A DNA stretch of 64,000 nt, taken from the NCBI GenBank assembly GCA_947579605.1, contig OX388317.1, positions 26,431,384-26,495,383 on the forward strand. The letters are read 5' to 3'. The stretch is from Athripsodes cinereus. Taxonomy: Eukaryota; Arthropoda; Insecta; Trichoptera; Leptoceridae. Both the position numbers and the translations under genes were made by a program. The first letter of the stretch is position 1, and the number at the start of each line of letters is the position of its first letter. This document shows positions 26,101 to 34,497 of the stretch, in pieces. The notes below the pieces were generated by a model that was not told the origin of the DNA, searched no databases, and saw only the letters and a list, made by a program, of their open reading frames with translations.

Positions 26101-29100
26101 CAAATAATTACAGCATTCAGTTGGGAATCAAATAAAATTAATGTGAACTAAAATACATACATACATACCATCACGCCGCTTCCCTCGCAGGGTAGGCAGA
26201 AAGGATAGAGCGCCACTTCCTTCCATCCTTGCATACATCTTTCGTTTCCGTCATTGTTATACAATTCCTCATGCATGCTCTCCTGTTCAATGTGCTCAAC
26301 ACATGACCGTCCTGTAGGATTTGGTTTAAATGATCTTGTCATTTAATCCTCGGACGTCCACGTCTCCAAGCACCATTCCTCTCAGCCAAATATATCTTCT
26401 TTGTCATTCTGTTCTCATTCATTCTTTCCACGTGCCTAAACCACTTTCACGTGCCCAAACCAAAATAAAATCCAATTTGATAATCACTGCAGACTGGATG
26501 AAAGAAACGCCATCATAACTTAGTGGCGTCAACAAGGTCGTCTGAAAATCATCTGCAGCAGTATGAAAGTCGTGTAGGTATATTTACAAAATGTTGTGAA
26601 ATCTGTATGACATTTTATTTTCTTGTCCTACACATTTTCACAGAAAAAATTAATCACGACTCGTTATCTGCTTAGGTGACAGTAGATACTTAGTTGTACC
26701 TTTACGAAATGAGTGTGACTCAGAATAGATATGGTTGTATTTTTTTAGCTTATTTCGTCAATAAAATTACTCTGAAATAAACCGTCATACTAGGTATACA
26801 TACAAACATTCAAGATTAAATAGTTTATAGTGTACTATACCCTCACGCCGTATCTCAAGTGGAGCAGGCAGAGAGAACGCAACACGATATTGATCGGCAA
26901 ATTTAACACATGAAACTACCATATAAGGCTTAGAACAGACAACGTTACCTTATTCGGTAGTGCCTCGGACTTATCGGAACATTTGACATGTCACCCAATA
27001 GCTTAATTGGTCAAAGCACACCTCACGAAAAGGAATGGTTGCGGGTTCAAGTCCCGTCCGGAGCATGCCATATATGGTAGATTAATGTAACAAATTTACA
27101 TATATCATGCAATGTTCAACTTTAAAAATAACATCGATAACTATATTGATCTGTCCATGCATGTACGAGTACTTATTTCCTTTACTTCGAATTTTGGAAT
27201 TTCAACACGCAGCCGTCCTTGATATATTAATTCACGTCGTCAAACTACGTAGTATTCGGATGTTCATATTTTCTTCTTACACACCTTCTTTCAGACAAAT
27301 ACACGTTCTTCGTCATTCTTTCATTACCCATTCGTTGTACAAGTCGAGGGTGGAAAAAAATATCTCAAAATCAAGCAAACAACTATGTTATGGTACAAAT
27401 AATATCTCTGACATGTATTACTTTTAAAAATATGTGCTTTTGAAAGTTCCAAGATTGACTTCAAAAGCTCGCAGCCTTCCTCACAGTGAATGTTTCGTAA
27501 AGTTCCCGTGCATCTAGGTACCTACCTAATCAGTTAAAAACTAATACATTCCTTGCAGAACAAACTGCGGGAGAATTTCCAGGAATCAGTTGAGAAAAGT
27601 AATCAAGTCCGCTGGTCTCCGCATGACTCCCAGTGAGGTGATACGGATGGAGGAGCCGTTTTTAGATGACGACCAGTTTGCCTACAGAGATTTCTTGATG
27701 CAGGTGATGATGAAAATTTATTCACTGTGTCAAATAAACAAATAGTGGAATAAAACATTTTGTTTTATTTACTTATTTCTTTCGTGATGATGGAAATCAT
27801 TTTTGGAGAATCTATTACAATCTTATCCATTCTATTTTTTTTATTTTTAACAATTCACACAGATCGAGCTAGTCCCAAATTAAGATGTGAATCTTGTATT
27901 ATGGGTACTAACGTGACGAAACACATATACCTACATGTAGCACCCAGACCCAGGACAATTTGAAAAAGGTAATTTTTTCATTTTGCCCTGGCCGGGAATC
28001 GAACCCGGGACCTCGTGACTCAAGGGCAAGAGCGTTACCTCTACGCCACACCGGCCGCCTCATTCATTATAGACTTTGTGTTCATATTACGACGAAATGT
28101 ATTCAAATATACAGTTTCGAAGTCATAAAACTTTTACAGATAATCGCTTTTCTTCTGACTTTTGACTTAACATCTCAAACATAATATTTCTATATTTAGA
28201 CGTGATGCCAAAACTTCTGTCTAAAATTGTCGATGGATTTTTGGATCTTTGTTCTACAAAATAAAACAATTCTATAAAAGTGGATTAATGGCGTAAAAAG
28301 CCATTGTCAATCTTTATGTTTTGGTTTTCAGATTGAAACTCCTGAAGAAAAGCACGACGTGATGGGTGAGTTTAACATGCAAATGGAGAAGGCTTGTTAT
28401 AAAGAACCAGAGATATCTCCTCATGAAACTGATATCGTGGCTATACTGGCCAAGATTAAAAACAAGGTAAATAATTACAATCAATCACATTTAAAGCACG
28501 GTGGCTTACATCATCGCTGTTTTTGAAGATGTTTAAAATCTTTTGACACTCGTACACTTACAAAAAATCTTATGACACTCGTACACTTACAAAAAATCTT
28601 ATGACACTCGTACACTTACAAAAAATCTTATGACACTCGTACACTTACAAAAAATCTTATGACACTCGTACACTTACAAAAAATCTTATGACACTCGTAC
28701 ACTTACAAAAAATCTTATGACACTCGTACACTTACAAAAAATCTTATGACACTCGTACACTTACAAAAAAGAGCAGGAGACCTATTCTCTGCCTGGGTCT
28801 CCACAGGACAAATAGTATCAGATATTTTCAAAAAAAATAAATCACAAATATTTAGTGTTTGCTCAAAACTTTACCGATAGGTTTTTAACTTTGTTTTTTC
28901 GCTTCAAACGACTTCAACTATAAGACTAATGTAAAAATATCAACCTAAAATGTGTAAAAAAGTTCTCGTTTTACTTAAAGTAAGTTCAACATGAACTTCC
29001 ACCAAAAACCGTCGATCGACGAAAAAAATTATTATTTATGTGGTTTGGTTGTCGGTTACTCATAAATTGTTGACAAAAACTTATTTTTTTATTCAAAAAT

Positions 29101-32100
29101 TTACAACGTAAAGTATCTAGGCACCTACCTATTTATTGTAATATAATCTAGATTGTTGCTAAAAACAATAATCAATAATATTATTAGAGATAAACCAATT
29201 ATTGAAATATTAAAGTGATACGATTATAGAATGTGTTAAATGAACGGGAAATTGGTTATTAATATTCTATTTATCACTTTTGTTATCGATCACACAGACG
29301 GCGTGATTGTGACAGGATTACTTATGATTTTCCCGATGTAACAGTTACGATAAGACATTAAAAGATAATTATATTCTCGTGGCTTTTTTTATTCTTGCCA
29401 AAAACAACGTACCTACGTGATAATTTACTTAAATAAGAACATTGATAATTGGCCTAAAAATTCCTTTCGTCCACAAGGTTTCCTGGACAACTCTCTTTCA
29501 CAATACACCGTTCCTCGTACAACCATATAAGAACGCTAGGAATGTAGTGGGAAGATGTTAGCGCAAAAACGCTCTGTATTAAGGAGGAGAGATCCAATGC
29601 TTCCGAGTAGAGAGAGAGCATTGATAATTGAACGCAGAACGATTTAAGACGGCTGGTTTCTAACCAATTCTTTCAAGTAGAGAGATTATTGAACGATGAA
29701 GAATAATTGAAATGAGATTTCTTTCAGGTGGTACGTGAACGTATAAGAGTTTCTTACTTCTTGGAGCAATACGACCATCAGAGGAAGATGGTCATCCCCA
29801 GAGAAGACTTCAACAGAGGCATTTCCGTGGCCATCGGGGATCTCACCCAAACAGAGATTGCCACGCTTATGGATGTGTATGAAACTGTCTTTCTATTTCA
29901 GAGCACAATGGTTTTAAAACAATCATAACATACTCGTATTTCATGTGTACCATAAGTTATGAAAAATATTCTAATTAATTTTGAAGGCTCCTTTTTTCAT
30001 TAAACTTTTCATGATTAACTAAATTCCTTTTTCTATTATTGGCGGCCGATGTGGCGCAGAGGTAACGCTCTTGCCTTTGAGACACGAGGTCCTGGGTTCA
30101 ATTCCCGGCCAGGGCAAAATGAAGAATGACCTTTTTCAAATTATCCTGGGTCTGGGTCTGGGTGTTACGTGTATATGTGTTTAGTGCATTGTATATGTAT
30201 GTCGTCGTGTTAGTACCCATAATACAAGATTCATATCTTAGTTTGGGACTAGCTCGATCTGTGTGAATTGTTTGTGCATGTTATGTTATTTGAATATATT
30301 ATTTGTCCGTACAAATTGTGATACAGGGTAAGGAACCCCAGTGGGCCTAGTCAAAACACATTTAAGCTAAAATACACAAGTAGCTCCGAAAATTGACGCG
30401 TTCTCACAACGTCGTCCGCGTTTGAACGAAAACGAAACGAAAACGTAACGCTTAAATGTGTTTTGACTAGGCCTACTGATCTATATAATCCCGGAATCTT
30501 CCATAAGTGAAGAAGCCGGTGGACCAACTTCACTTTAAACATAATTCACATAATATAAACCCTAAAAAAACACCCCATACACCATCAGGGTGAACAGCTC
30601 CCTTATAAATGTCATGAATGAGCGGATCAACAGAGGTCTAAACTAAATATATTCGTCTTTAGATCTTTCCTCTGTTTGTCGTCATTGCATTGAAGACTTT
30701 ATATCTACGCCAGTTTAAATAAATATTTTCCACATTTTATAAAGAAAATATCTGTTTCAAATTTTTCAGTTTCGCTGCACCCATGAGACGTGATTTTGTG
30801 GACTATCCTCGGTTCTGCGGCTCCGTGGAAGAGAGTTTCACACAAAAGGGTCTCCAACACGCCCCGGTCCTGGTGCCCATCCCTCACTTGGCCAATCCTG
30901 ACTCATGGCACAATCATCTCACCCACACGGAGAGAGTCAGAGTCTGCAAGGTGATGGAGAGGCTGGCCAGATATCCTGATCAAACTTCCAATATCAGCGA
31001 AGTGTTCAGAGTAAGATATATTTTATAACATTTTCTGTGTTGAAGTTTTAAAATTACTAAGTTCTACAAGCAAATAACTCAATTGCAAATCTATTTGAAT
31101 AAAATAATATGTTAAATTTTATAATAATATGTCATCTTCAAGATTCTCGGCGTTTCATCGCTCTTGCAGGCGCCATGATCACGAGTATAAATTCACGCTG
31201 CATGTCATATACAAATGCGCTGAAACATCGAGAACTTTCAAAATGAGAAGTTCACCTTTTTCACCAAATTTCCAACCAACAGAATAATCTATTTTCTCTT
31301 TCTTCTCTCTTTAATCCTCTTTTTAATCCATTGAAGAATGTGGTTAAGTAGGTATTTCAATTTTTCTTGTGCTTTTCGCCTTTTTTTCAGGACTTCGATA
31401 AGGAAAATTGCGGCAGTGTGTCCCGCTCTAGGTTCGAGAGAGGTCTCGCCCTTAGAGGGATGATAGACTTCTCCAGGAGGGAACTGGATGTCATATACAA
31501 GTGCTTCGGAGTGAAGAGAGGTTCTGAGGATGAGGTTAGTAATCTAATAAAGAGAATCAAGGAGGAACATTTCCCAATTTTATTAAGGGTTTATCTGCGA
31601 ATTCAGCTTTCCTCAAAAAATGAAAAAATATCATTTAGTAAAAAACTCATTCATTTTATCGAATATCCGAACTTATTAACATTATTTTTGGGTACCAACT
31701 TGAGAAAAAACAACATTTTTTAGATATATTTTCACCTATAACTTAATTGATAAATTGCATATATTTTTTATTCAGTAAGATCCTTAATGAATTCAAGTTT
31801 TCGTCCAGAACATCGATTTCTCTGCTGTAGATACATAATATAACTATGATCGTACTCCTATTGGCTGTCTCCTACAATAATTGCTCTCCATATTGCTTCT
31901 ATGTAATTCTTTGTCTGATTTGCCTCTTTAGTTTTTTGGCTGTTTTCCAAATTTCCTACATTCCAATTGTAGTTTACGACTATCGGTTTATTTCATTTCT
32001 AATTGTCACGTCTTCTTTATGATGTTTAATATTCCAAAACATTTTATTTTATAAGTGTAAAAACAGCTTCATTCCAATCATATTGGTAGAACCTCTTTGG

Positions 32101-32509
32101 TTGTAAAATTATAAAATTGAAGCATCACAAAACACTGTTTTACTTCCACTTCACTTTATTTAAACGTCAGAAAGTTTCCTAACAATATCTGTTCAAGATC
32201 AATGACAATGTTATCTTTGGTTGTTGTTTTTATATTATTTAAACAATATTCAGAAAGTATTTGCTGCAAAAAGTCATTAATGTAGAGTCGTGATAGTGGG
32301 AAAAAGAGTATATTCGATATACCCAAAGCAATAACTTCAGCCATTCCATAGCCAAATCGTACTTTAGACACCTCCCTCTTCTTCAGCTTGTTTTTTTGAT
32401 ATTTTTCAATAATTATTATTACTGTTATTGCTTATAGGTGGACTATCGTCGATTCATTGATGCTTTGGATCGCATCAATAACACTTTTAAGAACGCGAGC
32501 TGCCACTGA
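17029..32509 (+). CDS. Multi-EF-hand protein, EFCAB6-like (13 exons)
   Basis: Thirteen exons join in frame with consistent phases: 17029-17149, 18653-18799, 18995-19176, 19305-19493, 19873-20085, 20381-20573, 25569-25734, 27559-27703, 28332-28466, 29728-29876, 30770-31010, 31391-31534, 32438-32509 (stop TGA). Together they give 698 residues; the first exon starts in phase 0 after an AG, so an upstream exon with the start codon is missing. EF-hand-like loops recur, each with hydrophobic flanks: LDPNKRNIIS, FDPLDCGRVPQ, FDKTNCGRIS, YDHQRKMVIP and FDKENCGSVS. Most keep Asp at position 1, often Gly at 6, and a hydrophobic residue at 8, but carry Gln, Arg or Asp at position 12 instead of Glu, so calcium binding is doubtful. 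This spacing of many degenerate hands resembles EFCAB6-type proteins of cilia and sperm. That is inference; another large EF-hand protein is possible. Confidence 0.75.
17333..17540 (+). repeat. RTE-tailed SINE copy (intron)
   Basis: Blocks in order: TTCGAGTGTCCTGT, GCAGGTGTT, TGCCACCCATCCTGAATGTC, TTGCATGTTTAT-like, and the tail GGCATGATGGTATGA. Sense strand, in the first recognised intron of the EF-hand gene. Confidence 0.6.
18411..18462. repeat. Solo arm of CCTAGTCAAAACACA MITE
   Basis: GAAAACGTAACGCTTAAATG followed by TGTTTTGACTAGGCCCAC, matching the right arm of the 12.0 and 30.3 kb copies. The left arm is missing. Confidence 0.55.
18653..18799 (+). CDS. EF-hand gene, exon
   Basis: Acceptor TTCTTGCAG. 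Encodes EAQFLYVFFGPLRQFIG, then LADYFRTQDGRIFYAQL, a second helix-loop-helix lacking the first loop Asp. It exits after one base of a codon; the donor GTTCGA is weak but phase fits both neighbours. Confidence 0.75.
18995..19176 (+). CDS. EF-hand gene, exon
   Basis: Acceptor ATTTCAG, donor GTATAA. Encodes a charged linker (DSKRPPKSEKWDG) and HFTEDEQRRICSLLATIAS, the helix leading to the next hand. It ends in phase 0. Confidence 0.78.
19305..19493 (+). CDS. EF-hand gene, exon
   Basis: Acceptor TTTTTGCAG, donor GTGAGG; 63 codons in phase 0. Encodes KNDGRVTFAHFSRVLNF and the paired DAYTIDYEEFLQEVEKL. Confidence 0.82.
19873..20085 (+). CDS. EF-hand gene, exon
   Basis: Acceptor AATTCCAG, donor GTAATT; 71 codons in phase 0. 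A proline-rich linker (DKPPEGVTPECFPANEIF) leads to a helix ending RIRLSEFIQ. That helix is the entry to the hand in the next exon. Confidence 0.8.
20381..20573 (+). CDS. EF-hand gene, exon
   Basis: Acceptor TTTTTTTCAG, donor GTAAAA. Starts PFDPLDCGRVPQGQFEKAL (Gln at loop position 12) and ends CWRTFENDVNL plus one base. Confidence 0.8.
21290..21400. repeat. Short dispersed repeat (intron)
   Basis: CCTCTTCCTACGACATTTCTAGC and TTATAAGAACTGTGTATTGTGAAAG recur, reverse-complemented and diverged, at about 29505-29560. Both lie in introns of the EF-hand gene. The family is not recognised. Confidence 0.3.
21853..22111 (-). repeat. Best RTE-tailed SINE copy, 8-bp target duplication
   Basis: This 259-bp copy reads on the minus strand from GTGGAGCACCCGGTAAAGAA through CAGCGATGAGGCTTGCCACC to a tail CCCCACTTGTGGGATATGCC plus a short TAGTAG repeat. 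It is flanked by TGCAATTA at 21845-21852 and 22112-22119. No tRNA A/B box is visible in the head. The tail closely matches the 3' end of the RTE at 42056-45217. Confidence 0.75.
23240..23610 (+). pseudogene. RTE LINE C-terminal fragment (intron)
   Basis: Matches the 42-45 kb RTE: LTYASE-like ACTTATGTATGCAAGCGAAG, WLKKDESGINAAERRSLRK, RHRVKNENIRRMSRC and VNKL followed by a stop. A short internal duplication and indels destroy the frame. Confidence 0.65.
24204..24640 (-). pseudogene. LINE C-terminal fragment, second family (intron)
   Basis: The open part encodes MLRMSWTDMTSNVEASSRAN, FGHTMRGEKYAILKLVMEGK and GRRRLSWLQNIQEWTG. This is the tail of a different RTE-like family; a degenerate relative is at 38360-38795. 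Confidence 0.6.
24743..24920 (-). repeat. Degenerate RTE-tailed SINE (intron)
   Basis: GGGGTAGCCAGTGGACTAAC, AATAAACATATAGA, CAAGATGGATGGCAT, TCTCATCACTGAATTG and CACCTGCCTTTTTCAAC follow the SINE order in reverse. Confidence 0.5.
25146..25425 (+). repeat. Diverged RTE-tailed SINE (intron)
   Basis: Head GCCGTGGAGTTCCTG and GACTCCCACTTTTT, body TGCCACCCATTCTGAATGCC, tail CTACCCCACTTGTGGCAATG. Sense orientation. Confidence 0.55.
25569..25734 (+). CDS. EF-hand gene, exon
   Basis: Two acceptors are possible. The one at 25568 (TTTTTCAG) fits phase and gives VFTVQNMEKYPDLNVTEY, ending LVRDFDK. Donor GTAAGT. The preceding intron is about 5 kb and full of repeats. Confidence 0.75.
25843..25930. repeat. 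Half fold-back MITE (intron)
   Basis: GTAGGGTTACTTTTAACAAA, ATCTTAATCATAGGACGCGC and GACTATTAGTCAAAAATAC match the arms of the element at 955-1138. Confidence 0.45.
26158..26590 (-). mobile_element. Composite non-autonomous RTE-tailed element
   Basis: On the minus strand a head of about 125 bp (TTTGTAAATATACCTACACG, CTGCAGATGATTTTCAGACG, GATGGCGTTTCTTTCATCC) is followed by the last 300 bp or so of an RTE ORF and 3' end. The tail is GGAAGCGGCGTGATGGTATG plus a TATG repeat. The same head joined to the same RTE tail occurs at 39935-40300, so the join is heritable and not local damage. Confidence 0.6.
26835..27345 (-). pseudogene. RTE LINE 3' fragment split by a tRNA-SINE
   Basis: The 3' end (TACCCTCACGCCGTATCTC, GGCAGAGAGAACGC) lies at 26835-26885. 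C-terminal coding blocks resume at about 27195-27345 (CAACACGCAGCCGTCCTTGA, CACACCTTCTTTCAGACAAA). Between them lies a tRNA-like head at about 26995-27065. Confidence 0.5.
26995..27068 (+). repeat. tRNA-derived SINE head
   Basis: An A-box-like TAGCTTAATTGG and a B box GGTTCAAGTCC (with a pairing T stem GCGGG/CCCGT) are spaced as in a tRNA. The acceptor stem does not pair and the anticodon arm is degenerate, so this is a SINE or tRNA relic, not a tRNA gene. Confidence 0.5.
27559..27703 (+). CDS. EF-hand gene, exon
   Basis: Acceptor CCTTGCAG, donor GTGATG. Completes the hand begun in the previous exon (DFDKTNCGRISRNQL) and ends FAYRDFLMQ. Confidence 0.8.
27845..28058 (-). repeat. tRNA-derived SINE (intron)
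   Basis: Reverse copy with the whole tRNA-like head: the complement shows GGCCGGTGTGGCGTAGAGG (A box) and the GGTTCGATTCC B box. The body and the tail ending in the ATCGAGCTAGTCCCAAATTA block follow. Nearly full length. Confidence 0.75.
28332..28466 (+). CDS. EF-hand gene, exon
   Basis: Acceptor GTTTTCAG, donor GTAAAT; 45 codons. Linker IETPEEKHDVMGEF and helix ETDIVAILAKIKNK. Confidence 0.78.
28510..28810 (-). repeat. SINE remnant with 29-bp tandem repeat (intron)
   Basis: Eight copies of a 29-bp unit (GACACTCGTACACTTAC, then A-run and TCTTATG) begin at 28545 and repeat every 29 bp to about 28770. The unit corresponds to the SINE block GACACTCGAAAACTTACG. The flank GAGCAGGAGACC...GTCTCCACAGG matches the SINE head, so this is a minisatellite grown inside a SINE. 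Confidence 0.75.
29728..29876 (+). CDS. EF-hand gene, exon
   Basis: Acceptor TTTCTTTCAG. Encodes VVRERIRVSYFLEQYDHQRK, then IPREDFNRGISVAIG and LTQTEIATLMDV. It exits after two bases at donor GTATGA. This is the only loop seen with an acidic residue (Asp) at position 12. Confidence 0.78.
30041..30270 (+). repeat. tRNA-derived SINE (intron)
   Basis: The A box TGGCGCAGAGG is at 30052-30062 and the B box GGTTCAATTCC at 30095-30105, followed by the body CCTGGGTCTGGGTCTGGGTG and the tail GACTAGCTCGATCTGTGTG. It sits in the intron after the exon ending 29876. It would be transcribed by RNA polymerase III if active. Confidence 0.78.
30346..30483. mobile_element. MITE of the CCTAGTCAAAACACA family (intron)
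   Basis: The left end GGGCCTAGTCAAAACACATT and right end TGTGTTTTGACTAGGCC bracket about 138 bp. Compared with the 12.0 kb copy, part of the left arm is deleted and the right arm has a small GAAAACGAAACGAAAACG expansion. Confidence 0.65.
30770..31010 (+). CDS. EF-hand gene, exon
   Basis: Acceptor TTTTTCAG, donor GTAAGA. Encodes FAAPMRRDFVDYPRFCGSVE, a linker with LVPIPHLANPDSWHNHL, and the helix ERVRVCKVMERLARY. Confidence 0.8.
31391..31534 (+). CDS. EF-hand gene, exon
   Basis: Acceptor TTTTTTTCAG, donor GTTAGT; 48 codons. Encodes DFDKENCGSVSRSRFERGL, with Arg at loop position 12. Confidence 0.8.
32156..32427 (-). CDS. Small open frame nested in the last intron
   Basis: The minus frame is open from about 32427 and contains an ATG at 32371 that gives 71 residues: MSKVRFGYGMAEVIALGISN, then PLSRLYINDFLQQIL and a C-terminus VIDLEQILLGNFLTFK. 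Composition is more protein-like than chance frames here, and TAA is directly followed by AATAAAG-like sequence. It could be a small gene, its last exon, or a processed pseudogene. I do not recognise the family. Confidence 0.35.
32438..32509 (+). CDS. EF-hand gene, last exon
   Basis: Acceptor TGCTTATAG. Encodes VDYRRFIDALDRINNTF and stops at TGA 32507-32509. AATAAA at 32779-32784 is a plausible poly(A) signal. Confidence 0.78.
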   Translation: MDYRRFIDALDRINNTFKNASCH

Positions 32510-34248
32510 AAACCTGAACTGGTATTTGCTGAAAACCCCTAATTAATTATTATGAAAACCAATACAATTTACTATAAATCATAATACTACTTGTATTAAT
32601 TTATTTTAAAACTGATATACATTGCAATGATTATTTATAATATGTAGCACTACATATGTAACTATCTAAACAACTCGTCTAACATACACTTCATTTCAGA
32701 TGTCTCATCATAATTTATAAAGTGAGTGATAAGATATGTATATTTTTTCAATGTGTGAAATGCTATTGGACAATATTCAATAAATTCCATTACCCATATT
32801 ATGATGGACGTAGCCATCTTACCTCACACCTTCAGTTTACATATTGGCTCTTGTATTGTGAAAAGCAACTGGATACAATATTCAAGTCGTGATAAATGAC
32901 TGCGTAGAAAATACTTGTAGATGTTATATTATTATCTAGTACTATTACACTTATTAGGTTTTGTCTGTTTCTTTTGAGGATGTCTTGTCTTATTATATAT
33001 TTATATAAGTACGTGTATACAAAAACATGAAATATAAATAACACTTTAATAAAATTATGTTTTATTCTTTTACTGTCCCTCTGTTCTGTAAAGTTTATGG
33101 TGGTAATATTTCTCAACATCTTTGACGATCACTTGACCATCTCAAAGGCAATGGTAAAAAGCATAGTCTTGGAAAATTGCCTTAAAAAATATACTAGATA
33201 AATTATACTGAAAGTTGTGATAACAAGAGCTTTGCAATAAAACTAAGTATTTTAATTTTTTATGCAGAACTTTCAGAAATTTGTAGACTTGATATATAAC
33301 TTGAAATGAATAATATAAGGTATATCTAATGTACATATTGGAAGAAGATTAAAGTCTTGTATATAAGATAGAAAAGGAATAATTTGTTCCAAATAAATTT
33401 AAAAATGTAGACAAATTTCCGTTATATAAGCTGTAATGGCAATGAAGGCCTTTTATATAATAAATTATTCTCTATCCAGAATCCCTACTCTTAACTGTTT
33501 TCGAGATCTCTCGAATTTTCAACCCAAGTATATCATGACACAAACTTTTAGCATACTATGAAAGGTGTATAAGTTTGTATTTAGGCTTATATCAAAATGT
33601 TTTCAGAGTTTTCCATCTTCTGCTTTTAGAAAGGTGCCCTCGCCATCGGTTTTCAAAGATACTCTATTTTGTTGTCTATTGAACTGTTTCATTAACATGT
33701 AAAAGGCTCACGCCGTGTATTGATATAAATATTATATATAAAAAATCTCTTAAAACAACCAGGAGCACTGATTTTTCAATAGTACAAATTCTAAGTTAAT
33801 TTTTAGTCTATATTGTAAAACTGTTGCCAGAGGACAATAACGGTCGTATTTAATTTTAGAAAGGATTTTGTCGAGGGGAGCCTTTAAGGCGAACCTTGGG
33901 CCATCCTTTATAAAGAAATTACATAAGGATGACGAATAAACTGGCATTCCTGTAACATCCATGTGTAGGAGAGTGTGACACTCTCGATGTAAGTACAGAA
34001 ATTATATTATAAGCCAACACATTCTAACTAATTTTCCCACAAGACAACATTTTTATAATAAGTATTTATTCTATCTGTATACGTAGGTACTCGTCTTGAA
34101 AATTGTGAGAAACTAACGACAAGTATATGTACTTTATTCTTTGATCATTTAAGACGTACCATTACTAAGAATATATTATTATATATCTTATCTCAGGAAG
34201 TTTATCTAATCTATGTAGTGAGATAGGGGTATATTGCAAACTTGTAGG
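32510..34248. other. Intergenic region after the EF-hand gene
   Basis: Begins with the EF-hand 3' UTR (AATAAA at 32779). The rest is AT-rich. A minus open frame at 33750-33962 has no recognisable motif. No other gene seen. Confidence 0.4.
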
Positions 34249-34285
34249 TATATAAGGTGCAAACAGAGTTGGGAGAGAATCAGTT
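34249..34285 (+). promoter_or_regulatory. TATA box plus arthropod initiator
   Basis: TATATAAGG at 34249-34257 lies about 30 bp upstream of TCAGTT at 34280-34285, the usual TATA-to-initiator spacing. The start codon follows 85-90 bp later. Confidence 0.65.
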
Positions 34286-34369
34286 ACCTTTCAAAAGGAT
34301 AGTATAATAATTTCAAAAAGATAGTATTGTGTTAAAAGTGAAAGAATATAGTATATTTTATTTATCACG

Positions 34370-34497
34370 ATGATGAAGTTTGTGCTGCTGTGCGTCACAG
34401 TTGCGATGCTATCGTCAGCTCGCTTCACAAATGCCGATGAAAAAGTGAAAACTCCTCTATCGATCATACCATACAGCCGTCCCATCTCAGTCCAAAG
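34370..34497 (+). CDS. Peritrophin-like gene, exon 1
   Basis: Signal peptide and the short N-terminus ending YSRPISVQ plus two bases; donor GTAAAC. Confidence 0.85.

Noticed and set aside
28545..28770. Regular 29-bp repeats that resemble a CRISPR array in period.
   Set aside because: There are no spacers; the units are directly tandem and derive from a SINE, in a eukaryotic intron.
30041..30114. tRNA gene with A and B boxes.
   Set aside because: The acceptor stem does not pair and the same sequence with a common tail occurs at three loci, so it is a SINE head.
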